DNA of 64,000 nucleotides from Actinomycetota bacterium. Lineage in GTDB: Bacteria; Actinomycetota; Actinomycetes; JACCUZ01. Each line of letters starts with the position of its first letter. Within the stretch, counting starts at the first letter, position 1. Position numbers and translations under genes: made by a program. Shown one piece after another: positions 42,511 to 54,432 of the stretch. The stretch spans positions 62,001 through 126,000 of the forward strand of contig JAVEDI010000038.1 in assembly GCA_030841035.1 (NCBI GenBank). Direction: 5' to 3'. The notes beneath the pieces are model-generated. The model was not told the origin of the DNA. It ran no database searches and worked only from the letters and a program-made list of their open reading frames with translations.

Positions 42511-43488
42511 ATGGCTGAGGTTCTGGTTCTGGTCGACCACGCCGACGGCGTGGTCAGGAAGGTCACGCTCGAGCTGCTGACGCTCGCGCGCCGGCTCGGC
42601 GAGCCCTCCGCGGTCCTGATCGGCAGTGAGGACGCCGGCGGGGTCTACGAGAAGGCCAGGGACACGCTGGCCGAGCACGGCGCCGTGAAGGTGTACGTCG
42701 CCGACGACCCGCAGCTGTCCTCCTACCTGGTGGCGCCGACGGCCGAGGTGCTGGCCGCCCTGGTCTCGCGCGCGTCACCGGCGGCGGTCCTGCTGCCCTC
42801 CACCGCGGAGGGCAAGGAGATCGCGGGACGGCTGGCCGTCAAGACCGGCTCCGGTCTGCTCACCGACGCCACAGACGTGACCGCCGACGGCGGTGCAGTG
42901 CGTGCCGAGCAACAGGTGTTCGGCGGGTCGACGATCGTGACGTCCACGGTCGTCACCGGCACGCCGATCATCACGGTCCGGCCCAACTCGACCGCTCCCG
43001 AGCAGGCACCCGCGGCGGCGACGCGCGAGGACGTCACCGTGGAGCTGTCCGAGCTCGCCAGGGGCGCCCGGATCACCGACCGCGTCGTCGAGGAGAAGGG
43101 CGAACGCCCCGAGCTGTCCGGGGCCGCGATCGTGGTCTCCGGCGGCCGTGGCGTCGGGTCGGCCGAGAAGTTCGCCGTCATCGAGGCGCTGGCCGACTCG
43201 TTGGGCGCTGCCGTCGGCGCCAGCCGCGCGGTCACCGACGCCGGCTGGTACCCCCACCAGCACCAGGTCGGGCAGACCGGCAAGACCGTCTCGCCCCAGC
43301 TCTACGTCGCCGCCGGCATCTCCGGCGCGATCCAGCACCGGGCCGGCATGCAGACCTCCAAGACCATCGTGGCCATCAACAAGGACCCCGAGGCTCCGAT
43401 CTTCGAGCTGGTCGACTTCGGCGTGGTGGGCGACCTGCACCAGGTGGTCCCGGCGCTCACCGAGGAGGTCATCAGGCGCAAGGGCTGA
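42511..43488 (+). CDS. etfA: electron transfer flavoprotein alpha subunit
   Basis: FAD-binding partner of EtfB. The product is 325 aa. N-terminal [28 protein letters not shown], then the C-terminal FAD domain ISGGRG-type segment [39 protein letters not shown], and [60 protein letters not shown] chose ATG 42511 because homologues begin [11 protein letters not shown] 42499 is an in-frame alternative nearer to the GGAAGG at 42492-42497. Confidence 0.96.
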   Translation: MAEVLVLVDHADGVVRKVTLELLTLARRLGEPSAVLIGSEDAGGVYEKARDTLAEHGAVKVYVADDPQLSSYLVAPTAEVLAALVSRASPAAVLLPSTAEGKEIAGRLAVKTGSGLLTDATDVTADGGAVRAEQQVFGGSTIVTSTVVTGTPIITVRPNSTAPEQAPAAATREDVTVELSELARGARITDRVVEEKGERPELSGAAIVVSGGRGVGSAEKFAVIEALADSLGAAVGASRAVTDAGWYPHQHQVGQTGKTVSPQLYVAAGISGAIQHRAGMQTSKTIVAINKDPEAPIFELVDFGVVGDLHQVVPALTEEVIRRKG

Positions 43489-43509
43489 GGCGCGACGCAC
43501 CACGGTGCG

Positions 43510-43515
43510 TAGACT
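43510..43515 (+). promoter_or_regulatory. -10 box of nifS-like gene
   Basis: TAGACT ends 9 nt before ATG 43525; no Shine-Dalgarno, so probably a leaderless transcript starting a new unit after etfBA. Confidence 0.4.
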
Positions 43516-43524
43516 TCCTCGGTC

Positions 43525-44760
43525 ATGACTGAGTCCCTGGCTCGCCCGGTCGCGGACGACCCGATGAGCCGCACCGTCTACCTCGACCACGCAGCGACGA
43601 CGCCGATGCTGCCTGAGGTGGCGGAGGCGATGTCGGCGCGGCTGGGCTCCGTCGGCAACCCCTCGTCGCTGCATGCCAGCGGTCGGAGCGCGCGACGCGT
43701 CGTCGAGGAGTCGCGCGAGTCACTGGCCGGCTCGGTCGGCGCCCGCCCCAGCGAGATCGTGTTCACCAGCGGGGGCACCGAGTCGGACAACCTCGCGGTC
43801 AAGGGTCTCTTCTGGGCCCGCCGGGCGGCGGACAGCCGTCGGCGCCGGATCCTCGCCAGCGCCGTCGAGCACCACGCGGTGCTCGACTCGGCGCTCTGGC
43901 TGGCCGAGCACGAGGCCGCCGAGGTGCAGTGGCTGCCGGTCGACCCTCACGGGCGCGTGCGCCCCGAGGTCCTGGAGGCGGCCCTCGCCGAGGACCCCGA
44001 CTCGGTCGCCCTGGTCAGCGTGATGTGGGCCAACAACGAGGTCGGGACCGTGCAGCCCGTCGCCGCGCTGGCCGAGATCGCCCACGCCCACGGCGTGCCG
44101 ATCCACTCCGACGCCGTGCAGGCCTTCGGGCAGCTGCCGGTCGACTTCGCCGCGAGCGGTCTGGACGCGATGACGATCACCGGTCACAAGGTCGGCGGAC
44201 CGCTCGGCGTCGGCGCGCTGCTGGTGGGGCGCACGGTCGACCTCACGCCCGTGCAGCACGGCGGCGGCCAGGAGCGCGACGTACGGTCCGGAACGCTGGA
44301 CACGCCGGCGATCGTGGGGTTCGCCACGGCCGGTGAGCTCGCGGTCAAGCGCCAGCCCGAGCGGGCGGAAGGGCTCGCCGCGCTGCGCGACGACCTGGTG
44401 GCGAGGGTGCGCGACGTCGTACCGGACGCCGTGCTCGGGGGCGACCCGGACCTGCGTCCCAGCCACCGGCTGCCCGGCAACGCGCACTTCTCGTTCCCCG
44501 GCTGCGAGGGCGACGCGCTGCTGCTGCTGCTCGACGCGCGCGGCATCGAGTGCTCCACGGGCTCGGCCTGCTCCGCCGGCGTGCCGCAGCCCAGCCACGT
44601 GCTGCTGTCGATGGGCGTGCCCGAGGACCTGGCACGCGGCTCGCTGCGCTTCTCCTTCGGCCACACCTCCACCACCGGTGACGTCGATGCCGTGGCCGCC
44701 ACCATCGGCGCGGTCGTCGAGAGGGCCCGCAGGGCCGGGCAGAACGGCGTGCGGCTGTGA
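43525..44760 (+). CDS. iscS: cysteine desulfurase (NifS/IscS type)
   Basis: PLP enzyme removing sulfur from cysteine, here most likely for tRNA thiolation with MnmA and Fe-S assembly. The product is 411 aa (or about 398 if ATG 43564, [14 protein letters not shown], is used). Motifs: [37 protein letters not shown] Lys 222 in [12 protein letters not shown], and catalytic Cys 349 in [16 protein letters not shown]. The stop overlaps the mnmA start as GTGA. Confidence 0.94.
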   Translation: MTESLARPVADDPMSRTVYLDHAATTPMLPEVAEAMSARLGSVGNPSSLHASGRSARRVVEESRESLAGSVGARPSEIVFTSGGTESDNLAVKGLFWARRAADSRRRRILASAVEHHAVLDSALWLAEHEAAEVQWLPVDPHGRVRPEVLEAALAEDPDSVALVSVMWANNEVGTVQPVAALAEIAHAHGVPIHSDAVQAFGQLPVDFAASGLDAMTITGHKVGGPLGVGALLVGRTVDLTPVQHGGGQERDVRSGTLDTPAIVGFATAGELAVKRQPERAEGLAALRDDLVARVRDVVPDAVLGGDPDLRPSHRLPGNAHFSFPGCEGDALLLLLDARGIECSTGSACSAGVPQPSHVLLSMGVPEDLARGSLRFSFGHTSTTGDVDAVAATIGAVVERARRAGQNGVRL

Positions 44761-45815
44761 GGGTGCTCGCCGCCATGTCGGGTGGGGTCGACTCGGCGGT
44801 CGCGGCGGCCCGCGCCGTCGAGGCGGGACACGAGGTCACCGGCGTACATCTCGCTCTCTCCAGCAACCCGCGGTCCTTCCGCAGCGGCGCGCGCGGCTGC
44901 TGCACGCTGGAGGACTCGCGCGACGCCCGCCGGGCGGCCGACGTCGTCGGCATCCCTTTCTACGTCTGGGACGTGGCGCAGCGCTTCCGCGCCGACGTGG
45001 TCGACGACTTCGTCGCGGAGTACGCCGCCGGCCGCACGCCCAACCCGTGCGTGCGGTGCAACGAGAAGATCAAGTTCTCCGGCGTGCTCGACAAGGCGCT
45101 CGCTCTGGGGTTCGACGCGGTGTGCACCGGCCACTACGCGCGCATCGACGGCGGCCGGCTGCGCCGGGCGGTCGACCACGGCAAGGACCAGTCCTACGTG
45201 CTCGGCGTGCTCACCGCGGGCCAGCTGGCGCACGCGATGTTCCCGCTCGGTGACACCCCCAAGGCGGAGGTCCGGCGCGAGGCCCAGCGGCGCGGCCTCG
45301 CCGTCGCCGACAAGCCCGACAGCCACGACGTGTGCTTCATCGCCGACGGCGACACGGCCGGGTTCCTGCGCGACCGGATCGGTGCCGCACCGGGACCGAT
45401 CGTCGACGAGACCGGGGCGACCGTCGGCCGCCACGACGGTGCCTTCGCGTTCACGGTCGGGCAGCGTCGCGGCCTGCGCATCGGCCGACCGGCACCCGAC
45501 GGCAAGCCGCGCTACGTGCTCGACGTCTCGCCCGTGACCGCCACGGTCACCGTGGGCCCGGCCGAACGCCTCGACGTCGTGCGCCTCACCGGCGACCGGC
45601 TGCGGTGGTGGGGGCCGGCGCCGCGGGGCCCGATCGAGTGCCGGGCACAGATCCGGGCACATGGCGAGGCGGTCGGCTGCGAGGCCTCGGTGCAGGGTGA
45701 GCAGGTCGAGGTCACGCTGCGGGCACCCGTGCGCGGCGTGGCGGCCGGGCAGACCGTGGTGCTGTACGAGCGAGACACCGTGCTGGGGTCCGCGACCATC
45801 ACCCACAGCGACTGA
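44757..45815 (+). CDS. mnmA: tRNA-specific 2-thiouridylase MnmA
   Basis: Thiolates uridine 34 of tRNAs for Lys, Glu and Gln using sulfur relayed from the desulfurase. The product is 352 aa. PP-loop [13 protein letters not shown] at the N-terminus; the two active-site cysteines are Cys 98 ([14 protein letters not shown]) and Cys 193 ([16 protein letters not shown]); GHYARI and GKDQSYVLG segments fit the family. GTG 44757 overlaps the desulfurase stop, so the sulfur donor and user are translationally coupled. Confidence 0.96.
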   Translation: MRVLAAMSGGVDSAVAAARAVEAGHEVTGVHLALSSNPRSFRSGARGCCTLEDSRDARRAADVVGIPFYVWDVAQRFRADVVDDFVAEYAAGRTPNPCVRCNEKIKFSGVLDKALALGFDAVCTGHYARIDGGRLRRAVDHGKDQSYVLGVLTAGQLAHAMFPLGDTPKAEVRREAQRRGLAVADKPDSHDVCFIADGDTAGFLRDRIGAAPGPIVDETGATVGRHDGAFAFTVGQRRGLRIGRPAPDGKPRYVLDVSPVTATVTVGPAERLDVVRLTGDRLRWWGPAPRGPIECRAQIRAHGEAVGCEASVQGEQVEVTLRAPVRGVAAGQTVVLYERDTVLGSATITHSD

Positions 45816-45856
45816 CGCCGGGCGGCGCGTGGGCCGGCCGGGGTGGACCGGCCCGA

Positions 45857-45862
45857 TACGGT
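45857..45862 (+). promoter_or_regulatory. -10 box of guanine deaminase-like gene
   Basis: TACGGT ends 6 nt before GTG 45869, with no Shine-Dalgarno; leaderless arrangement. Confidence 0.4.
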
Positions 45863-45868
45863 GTTCGG

Positions 45869-46351
45869 GTGATCGACCCCGCAACCGCCTCCACCGCGAT
45901 GCTCGACGCCGCCATCAGGCGGGCCGTCGAGAACGTCGCCGCAGGCGGGGGGCCGTTCGCCGCGGTGGTCGCCCGCGGCGAACAGGTCGTGGCGCACGGC
46001 GTCAACCGGGTGACCCGCGACCTCGACCCGACCGCCCACGCCGAGGTGGTGGCGATCCGCGCGGCCTGTCAGGCGGTCGGTCGCTTCAGCCTCGCCGGCT
46101 GCGTCTTGGTCAGCTCCTGCGAGCCCTGCCCGCTGTGCCTCGCCGCGTCCCTGTGGGCGCGCCTCGACGCGGTGGTCTACGCCGCCGACCGGCACGACGC
46201 CGCGCGGGCCGGGTTCGACGACCTGGCGTTCTACGACCTCTTCGGCGCACCGCGCGACCAGTGGTCGCTGCCCGTGGGGCAGGTGGCCGTCGCGTCGGCC
46301 GGTGCGCCGTTCGACGCCTGGCTGGCCAAGTCCGACCGTGTCGACTACTGA
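45869..46351 (+). CDS. guaD: guanine deaminase-like nucleoside/base deaminase
   Basis: Zinc deaminase probably converting guanine to xanthine. The product is 160 aa. Zinc motifs DPTAHAEVVAIRAAC and SSCEPCPLCLAASLWAR, followed by DAVVYAADRHDAARAGFDDLAFYDLFG and the C-terminal PFDAWLAKSDRVDY. The AADRHDAARAGFDD segment and the aromatic C-terminus resemble Bacillus GuaD and differ from tRNA adenosine deaminase TadA or cytosine deaminase. GTG start. It overlaps the MetE-like gene by 14 bp. Could feed purine nitrogen salvage. Confidence 0.82.
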   Translation: MIDPATASTAMLDAAIRRAVENVAAGGGPFAAVVARGEQVVAHGVNRVTRDLDPTAHAEVVAIRAACQAVGRFSLAGCVLVSSCEPCPLCLAASLWARLDAVVYAADRHDAARAGFDDLAFYDLFGAPRDQWSLPVGQVAVASAGAPFDAWLAKSDRVDY

Positions 46352-47375
46352 GGTCGCCGGGCCCGAGCGCTCCTTCCCGGCCGACTGCCTCGGAGGGGCG
46401 AGCGGGGTCGGGTCGATGCCGGGGGAGGACCCCGCCGCCAGTGCGGCGGCCGTCGCGGCCGAGCTCGGTGAGCCGCCCGGCCTGCCGGCGCTGCCCGAGC
46501 TGCCGGCGCGCGGGCCCGGTGCCGACATGATCGGGCGCACCGCCGCCCTGCTCCCGGGGCTGCCCGTGGACCGCGAGCCGTCGGGGTGGCGGCTGGCCCA
46601 GCGCCCGGGGCTGGATCAGCGGCGCGCGACGTCCTACCTCTCCCACGACCTCGATGCGTTCGAGGAGGCGCTCGCCGGGCGCGCCGGCCCGGTGAAGGTC
46701 TCACTGGCCGGGCCGTGGACGCTCGCGGCTGCGCTGCAGCTGCCACGCGGCGAGCCGGTCCTGTCCGACGCGGGGGCACGCCGCGACGTCGCGCAGGCCC
46801 TGGCCGAGGCGGCCGCCCGGCACGTGGGCGAGATCACCCGCCGGCTGCCCGGGAGCCGGGTGGTGCTGCAGCTGGACGAACCCGGACTGCCCGGGGTGCT
46901 CGCCGGGCGGGTCCCCTCGTTCTCCGGCGTGCGCACCATCTCACCGGTCCCGGAGCACGAGGCCGTGGCCCTGCTGCGGGAGGTCGTCGAGGCCGCGGCC
47001 GTCCCCGTGGTCGCGCACTGCTGCACCGCCGAGCCGCCGGTCGGGCTGTTCCGTGCCGCGGGAGTCGCGGGCCTGTCCCTCGACCTCACCACCCTGAGCC
47101 GGGCCTGCGACGACGTGCTGGGCGAGGCACTGGAGAGCGGCACGGTCCTGCTCGCCGGGGCGGTGCCCGCGCTGGACGGACCGCTGTCGGACCCGGCGAC
47201 TACGGTCGATGTCGTACGGCGGCTGTGGGCCCGTCTCGGGCTCGCTCCCGACGCTGTCCCGCTGCCTGTCGTGACACCGACGTGCGGCATGGCCGGGGCC
47301 AGCCCCGGCCACGCCCGGCGCGCGCTCGCCCTGGCCCGGGCCGCGGCGCGCTCCTTCAGCGACGACCCTGACTGA
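46338..47375 (+). CDS. MetE C-terminal-like (cobalamin-independent methionine synthase family) protein
   Basis: The product is 345 aa, TIM-barrel of the UROD/MetE superfamily but without the N-terminal half of MetE. Zinc ligand positions look preserved: HCC at His 227/Cys 229 and PTCGMAGASPGHARRAL at Cys 316; VVLQLDEPGLPGVLAG and VKVSLAGPWTLA fit the barrel. GTG 46338 overlaps the deaminase gene. Actinobacteria carry a homologous gene just upstream of ligA (mycobacterial Rv3015c, from memory); its substrate is unknown. It could be a core methyltransferase from a one-carbon donor, not necessarily a methionine synthase. Confidence 0.78.
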   Translation: MSTTEVAGPERSFPADCLGGASGVGSMPGEDPAASAAAVAAELGEPPGLPALPELPARGPGADMIGRTAALLPGLPVDREPSGWRLAQRPGLDQRRATSYLSHDLDAFEEALAGRAGPVKVSLAGPWTLAAALQLPRGEPVLSDAGARRDVAQALAEAAARHVGEITRRLPGSRVVLQLDEPGLPGVLAGRVPSFSGVRTISPVPEHEAVALLREVVEAAAVPVVAHCCTAEPPVGLFRAAGVAGLSLDLTTLSRACDDVLGEALESGTVLLAGAVPALDGPLSDPATTVDVVRRLWARLGLAPDAVPLPVVTPTCGMAGASPGHARRALALARAAARSFSDDPD

Positions 47376-47391
47376 GGACCCGGAGGCGTGA

Positions 47392-49524
<2,133 letters not shown>

Positions 49525-49537
49525 GGGCAGGCCGCCC

Positions 49538-49543
49538 TAGGAT
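49538..49543 (+). promoter_or_regulatory. possible -10 box upstream of gatCAB
   Basis: TAGGAT about 50 nt before the gatC start; a GAGGAG at 49576-49581 can serve as its ribosome site. No clear -35. Confidence 0.35.
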
Positions 49544-49592
49544 GGTCCGGTCCGGCGACCGTCCAGGCGACCCCCGAGGAGCGACGCCCGTA

Positions 49593-49928
49593 GTGTCCGA
49601 CAGCCCTGCTCCCGACGACGTGCGTGGCAGCGCCGCGATCAGCCGTGCCGAGGTCGCCCACCTGGCGATGCTCTCCCGGCTGGCGCTCTCCGAGGAGGAG
49701 CTCGACCGGTTCGCCGGCCAGCTCGACGTGATCATCGGCTCGGTCGCCAGGGTCAGCGAGGTAGCCGCCGACGACATCCCGCCCACCTCCCACGCCCTGC
49801 CGATGACCAACGTCATGCGCGGCGACCAGGTGCGTCCGGGGCTGACCCAGCAGGAGGCGCTCTCGGGTGCGCCCGCCGCCGAGCTCGGGCGGTTCCGGGT
49901 GCCCCGCATCCTCGACGAGGAGCGGTGA
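49593..49928 (+). CDS. gatC: Asp-tRNA(Asn)/Glu-tRNA(Gln) amidotransferase subunit C
   Basis: Small stabilising subunit of GatCAB, which amidates Glu-tRNA(Gln) and Asp-tRNA(Asn). The product is 111 aa: [43 protein letters not shown] then [31 protein letters not shown], the canonical GatC pattern. GTG 49593. The stop overlaps the gatA start as GTGA. Confidence 0.94.
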   Translation: MSDSPAPDDVRGSAAISRAEVAHLAMLSRLALSEEELDRFAGQLDVIIGSVARVSEVAADDIPPTSHALPMTNVMRGDQVRPGLTQQEALSGAPAAELGRFRVPRILDEER

Positions 49929-51433
49929 GCAGCAGCGTGGGCACCGACCTGGTCCGGCTCAGCGCGGCCGAGACCGCGGCGGCCGTGGCGGCCGGTGAGA
50001 TCAGCGCCGTCGAGACGACCCAGGCGCACCTGGACCGCATCGCCGCGGTCGACGAGCGGGTCCACGCGTTCCTGCACGTCGACACCGACGGTGCGCTGGC
50101 CGCCGCCCGGGCCGTCGACCAGCGACGGGCTGCGGGGGAGCCCCTGGGGCCGCTGGCCGGCGTACCGCTCGCCCTCAAGGACATCGTCACCATGAAGGGC
50201 GTGCCCACCACGTGCGGGTCACGCATCCTCGAGGGGTGGCGGCCGCCGTACGACGCCACGGTGACGCGACGGCTGCGCGAGGCGGGCGTCGTGGTGCTCG
50301 GCAAGACGAACATGGACGAGTTCGCGATGGGCTCCTCGACCGAGCACTCGGCCTACGGCCCCACCCACAACCCCTGGGACCTCACCCGCATCCCGGGGGG
50401 CTCGGGGGGTGGCTCGGCGGCGGCTGTCGCCGCCTTCGAGGCGCCGCTGGCGATCGGCACCGACACGGGAGGCTCGATCCGTCAGCCCGCGGCGGTGACC
50501 GGCACGGTGGGCGTGAAGCCGACGTACGGCGGGGTGTCCCGCTTCGGGCTCGTCGCGCTGGCGTCCTCGCTCGACCAAGCCGGTCCCTGCGCGCGCACCG
50601 TGCTCGACGCCGCGCTGCTGCACTCGGTCATCGCCGGTCACGACCCGCTGGACTCGACGTCGATCGACGCGCCGGTGCCCGACGTGGTCGCTGCGGCGCG
50701 CACGCGCGAGGTGCGCGGCATGCGCATCGGGGTGGTCAAGCAGTTCGGCGGCGAGGGCTACCAGCCGGGCGTGCTCCAGCGCTTCCGTGAGGCGGGGGCG
50801 CTGCTCGAGGAGCTCGGCGCGGAGGTGGTCGAGGTCGACTGCCCGCACTTCGACTATGCCCTGCCGGCCTACTACCTCATCCTGCCGAGCGAGTGCTCGA
50901 GCAACCTCGCGCGCTTCGACGGCATGCGCTACGGCCTGCGCGTCGGTGACGACGGCACGCGCAGTGCCGAGGAGGTGATGGCGCTGACCCGCGAGGCCGG
51001 CTTCGGCGCCGAGACCAAGCGACGCATCATCATCGGCACCTACGCGCTGTCCTCCGGCTACTACGACGCCTACTACGGACAGGCGCAGAAGGTCCGCACG
51101 CTGATCGCTCGTGACTTCGCCGCGGCGTTCGCCCAGGTCGACGTCCTGATGTCGCCGACCACGCCCACGACGGCGTTCCCCCTGGGCGAGCGGGTCGACG
51201 ACCCGATGGCGATGTACCTCGCCGACCTGTGCACGATCCCGTCCAACCTGGCGGGCAACGCCTCGATGTCGGTGCCGTGCGGGCTCTCGCCCGACGACGG
51301 GCTGCCGGTCGGGCTGCAGTTCATCGCGCCCCCGATGGCCGACGACCGGCTCTACCGCGTCGGGGGCGCGGTCGAGGCGGCGTACGCCGAGCGTTGGGGC
51401 CACCTTCTCATCGACGAGGCACCGGAGCTGTGA
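49925..51433 (+). CDS. gatA: Asp-tRNA(Asn)/Glu-tRNA(Gln) amidotransferase subunit A
   Basis: Amidase subunit releasing ammonia from glutamine. The product is 502 aa. Amidase-signature triad: Lys 85 in [11 protein letters not shown], the Gly/Ser-rich loop [34 protein letters not shown] with nucleophile Ser 184, and downstream [26 protein letters not shown]. Start GTG overlaps gatC, stop overlaps the small gene at 51430. Confidence 0.97.
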   Translation: MSSSVGTDLVRLSAAETAAAVAAGEISAVETTQAHLDRIAAVDERVHAFLHVDTDGALAAARAVDQRRAAGEPLGPLAGVPLALKDIVTMKGVPTTCGSRILEGWRPPYDATVTRRLREAGVVVLGKTNMDEFAMGSSTEHSAYGPTHNPWDLTRIPGGSGGGSAAAVAAFEAPLAIGTDTGGSIRQPAAVTGTVGVKPTYGGVSRFGLVALASSLDQAGPCARTVLDAALLHSVIAGHDPLDSTSIDAPVPDVVAAARTREVRGMRIGVVKQFGGEGYQPGVLQRFREAGALLEELGAEVVEVDCPHFDYALPAYYLILPSECSSNLARFDGMRYGLRVGDDGTRSAEEVMALTREAGFGAETKRRIIIGTYALSSGYYDAYYGQAQKVRTLIARDFAAAFAQVDVLMSPTTPTTAFPLGERVDDPMAMYLADLCTIPSNLAGNASMSVPCGLSPDDGLPVGLQFIAPPMADDRLYRVGGAVEAAYAERWGHLLIDEAPEL

Positions 51434-51630
51434 CGCACATGAAGCACGCCAGGACGGCGATCACCCTTGTCGGCACGCTGTTCGCGGCCCGCACGGCGCT
51501 GCAGCGCATCAGGCAGGCGCGCGCCGACGACGACCGGCTCGAGCTGCTCGACGCGGCGCTGAACGCGGCCGTCGTCGTCACCGGCGTGCTGGTCGTGATC
51601 CGCCGGCTCCGGCAGGGCGAGTCGGCGTGA
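51430..51630 (+). CDS. small single-pass membrane-like protein within gatCAB operon
   Basis: The product is 66 aa: [66 protein letters not shown] in outline, that is, a charged N-terminus, a hydrophobic/helical part, an acidic DDDRLELLD patch and the membrane-like stretch [12 protein letters not shown] followed by positive charges. GTG 51430 overlaps the gatA stop and its own stop overlaps the gatB start (GTGA both times), which strongly supports translation. No function known to me. Confidence 0.75.
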   Translation: MTHMKHARTAITLVGTLFAARTALQRIRQARADDDRLELLDAALNAAVVVTGVLVVIRRLRQGESA

Positions 51631-53150
51631 GCACCGGTACGGCGGCACCCGCGCAGCTGGTGCCCTACGACCAGGCCGTCGCGCAGTACGACCCGGTGAT
51701 CGGCTTGGAAGTGCACATCGAGCACGGCACGGCCTCGAAGATGTTCTGCGGCTGCCCCACGGAGTTCGGCGCCGAGCCCAACACCCAGGTGTGCCCGACC
51801 TGCCTCGGCCTGCCCGGCTCCCTGCCGGTCATGAACCGGGTAGCGGTCGAGTCGACCATCAAGGTCGGGTTGGCACTGAACTGCGACGTCGCGTCGTGGT
51901 GCCGATTCGCGCGGAAGAACTACTTCTACCCGGACATGCCCAAGAACTTCCAGACCTCGCAGTACGACGAGCCGATCTGCACCGACGGCTACCTCGACGT
52001 CGACGTGCCCACCGACGACGGGCCGATGTCGGTACGCGTCGGGATCGAGCGCGTGCACATGGAGGAGGACACCGGCAAGTCCCTGCACAAGGGCGGCGCC
52101 ACCGGCCGCATCCACGGCGCCGCGTACTCGCTCGTCGACTACAACCGCGCCGGCATCCCGCTGATGGAGATCGTCACCAAGCCGGTCGAGGGCGCGGGCC
52201 GGTGGGCCCCCGAGGTGGCTCGGGCCTACGTCAGCGAGCTACGCGACCTGGCGCGCTCCCTCGGTGTCTCCGACGTACGCATGGAGCAGGGTTCGCTGCG
52301 CTGCGACGTCAACGTCTCCCTGCGGCCCTCGCCCGACGCACCGCTGGGCACCCGGTCGGAGACCAAGAACGTCAACTCGCTGCGCTCGGTCGAGCGGGCC
52401 GTGCGCCACGAGATCCGCCGGCAGGCAGCAGTGCTCGGCTCGGGCGGCCGGGTCGTCCAGGAGACCCGGCACTGGCACGAGGACACCGGTGTGACCACGT
52501 CCGGCCGGTCCAAGGAGCAGGCCGAGGACTACCGCTACTTCCCCGAGCCCGACCTGGTGCCCGTGGCCCCCGACGCCGCGTGGGTCGAGCAGCTGCGGGC
52601 GGCGCTGCCGGAGTCACCGGGTGCGGGCCGCCGCCGGCTGGCCGCGGCGTGGAAGCTGTCCGACTTCGAGATGCAGTCGCTGGCCAACGCCGGTGCGATC
52701 GGCCTGGTCGAGGCCACGGTCGCGGCCGGCGCCCCGCAGGAGGCGGCCCGCAAGTGGTGGCTCGGCGAGATCGCCCGCCACGCGAACGAGCGGGGTACCG
52801 ACGTGTCCGCCCTGCCGATCACCCCGGCGCAGGTGGCCCGGGTCGTCGTGCTGGTCGAGGAGGGCACCCTCAACGACAAGCTGGCTCGCTCCGTGATCGA
52901 GGGGGTCCTGGCCGGCGAGGGTGGCCCCGACGAGGTGGTTGCCTCGCGGCAGCTGGCCGTCGTGTCCGACGACACCGCGCTGCTGGCCGCCGTCGACGAG
53001 GCGCTGGCCGCCCAGCCCGAGGTCGCCGAGAAGATCCGCAGCGGCAAGGTCGCGGCGGCCGGCGCGATCGTCGGCGCGGTCATGAAGGCCACCCGCGGCC
53101 AGGCCGACGCCGCCCGGGTCCGTGAGCTGGTCCTCGTCCGCTGCTCCTGA
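51627..53150 (+). CDS. gatB: Asp-tRNA(Asn)/Glu-tRNA(Gln) amidotransferase subunit B
   Basis: tRNA-binding kinase/transamidase subunit. The product is 507 aa: [25 protein letters not shown] and [19 protein letters not shown] (zinc Cys pairs), [47 protein letters not shown], and [16 protein letters not shown]-type segment, then the C-terminal YqeY-like tail domain ([20 protein letters not shown]). GTG 51627 overlaps the preceding small gene. Confidence 0.97.
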   Translation: MSTGTAAPAQLVPYDQAVAQYDPVIGLEVHIEHGTASKMFCGCPTEFGAEPNTQVCPTCLGLPGSLPVMNRVAVESTIKVGLALNCDVASWCRFARKNYFYPDMPKNFQTSQYDEPICTDGYLDVDVPTDDGPMSVRVGIERVHMEEDTGKSLHKGGATGRIHGAAYSLVDYNRAGIPLMEIVTKPVEGAGRWAPEVARAYVSELRDLARSLGVSDVRMEQGSLRCDVNVSLRPSPDAPLGTRSETKNVNSLRSVERAVRHEIRRQAAVLGSGGRVVQETRHWHEDTGVTTSGRSKEQAEDYRYFPEPDLVPVAPDAAWVEQLRAALPESPGAGRRRLAAAWKLSDFEMQSLANAGAIGLVEATVAAGAPQEAARKWWLGEIARHANERGTDVSALPITPAQVARVVVLVEEGTLNDKLARSVIEGVLAGEGGPDEVVASRQLAVVSDDTALLAAVDEALAAQPEVAEKIRSGKVAAAGAIVGAVMKATRGQADAARVRELVLVRCS

Positions 53151-53199
53151 CCCGCCGAGGCCGGTCCCGCCCGCCGCCGAAGCCGCGACCGGTCGCGGG

Positions 53200-54345
53200 T
53201 CAGGACAGGGTGAGGCGCAGGATGCGGTCGTCGCCCGGGCGCGGGTCGCCGCGCCCGTCGGTGTTGTTGGTCATCACCCACAGCGACCCGTCGGGTGCCA
53301 CAGCGACGGTCCGCAGCCGGCCGTACCGGCCGACGAGCAGGGCGCGCGGCTGCGCCGTCCTCCCGCCCACCAGCGGCACCTGCCACAGCCGTGCACCGCG
53401 CAGCGCCGCCAGGTAGACCGCGTTGCCCGCGATCGCGATGCCGCTGGGGGAGGCCTCGTCGGTGTGCCACTGGCGGGCCGGGTTGCGGTAGCGGCCGTCG
53501 CCGGAGCGGCCCTCGACCACCGGCCAGCCGTAGTTGCCGCCCTTGACGATGCGGTTGAGCTCGTCCCAGGTGTTCTGGCCGAACTCGCTGGCCCACATCC
53601 GTCCCTGCGCGTCCCACGCCAGGCCCTGCACGTTGCGGTGCCCGTAGCTCCACACCGGCGAGCCGGGGAACGGGTTGCCGGGGGCCGGCCTGCCCTGGGG
53701 CGTCAGCCGTAGGATCTTGCCGCCGAGGTCGCCCCGGTCCTGGGCCGGGCTGCCACGGCCGGCCTCACCGGTGGCGACGTACAGCATCCCGTCGGGCCCG
53801 AACGCCAGCCGCCCGCCGTTGTGGATCGACGCCGACGGGATGCCGCCGAAGATGATCCGCTGGCCGGACAGTCGGTTGCCGTCATAGGTCAGGCGGGCGA
53901 CGACGTTCTCGCCGCCGTGGGTGTAGTAGGCGTAGAGCAGGTGGTCCGAGGCGTACGTCGGCGACAGCGCGAGCCCGAGCAGACCACCCTCGCCGTCGCC
54001 GCGCACGCCTGCGACGGTGCCAACCACCCGGGTCGCCCCGGCGGGGCTCACCCTCAGGACGCGGTGGCTGTCGCGTTCGCTGACCAGCGCGGACCCGTCG
54101 GGCAGGAACGCCAGCCCCCACGGTGCGCGCAGGCCGGTCGCCACGACGCGGTCGACGTGGGTGGCGAGCACCCGCCCGGCCGGCGCACCACGCGTACCCG
54201 ACGCCGGACCCGACGGCGAGGCGCTACCGGTCGTGGGGTCCGGGGACGGCCCCGACCCGGTCCCGGATGCGCCCTCGGTGGTGGAGCAGCCAGCCACGGC
54301 GAGCAGCACCGCGAGGAGGAGGGCGGCGACCGGCGTACGTCTCAT
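53200..54345 (-). CDS. PQQ-dependent sugar dehydrogenase-type (GSDH/YliI) lipoprotein
   Basis: The product is 381 aa. Signal peptide with lipobox LAVAGC (Cys 20), Ser/Gly/Pro linker, then a six-bladed beta-propeller of the soluble aldose dehydrogenase family: VATGLRAPWGLAFLPDGSALVSERDS, EGGLLGLALSPTYASDHLLYAYYT, HNGGRLAFGPDGMLYVATGEAG, VWSYGHRNVQGLAWDAQGRMWASEFGQNTWDELNRI and NYGWPVVEG. No PQQ synthesis genes are in the window, so the cofactor source is unknown. ATG 54345. It is divergent from the patatin gene. Surface-anchored sugar oxidation is the family expectation. Confidence 0.88.
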   Translation of the reverse strand: MRRTPVAALLLAVLLAVAGCSTTEGASGTGSGPSPDPTTGSASPSGPASGTRGAPAGRVLATHVDRVVATGLRAPWGLAFLPDGSALVSERDSHRVLRVSPAGATRVVGTVAGVRGDGEGGLLGLALSPTYASDHLLYAYYTHGGENVVARLTYDGNRLSGQRIIFGGIPSASIHNGGRLAFGPDGMLYVATGEAGRGSPAQDRGDLGGKILRLTPQGRPAPGNPFPGSPVWSYGHRNVQGLAWDAQGRMWASEFGQNTWDELNRIVKGGNYGWPVVEGRSGDGRYRNPARQWHTDEASPSGIAIAGNAVYLAALRGARLWQVPLVGGRTAQPRALLVGRYGRLRTVAVAPDGSLWVMTNNTDGRGDPRPGDDRILRLTLS

Positions 54346-54419
54346 GTCCCGAGCCTTACCCGCCCGGCCGCGCACCGCCACCGCGCGGCACCGACGAGCT
54401 GTCGGCGTGGACCGGTCGT

Positions 54420-54425
54420 TAGGGT
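54420..54425 (+). promoter_or_regulatory. -10 box of patatin operon
   Basis: TAGGGT ends 7 nt before GTG 54433; no Shine-Dalgarno, leaderless arrangement. It lies in the 87-bp divergent gap with the dehydrogenase gene. Confidence 0.45.
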
Positions 54426-54432
54426 CGCGGGG

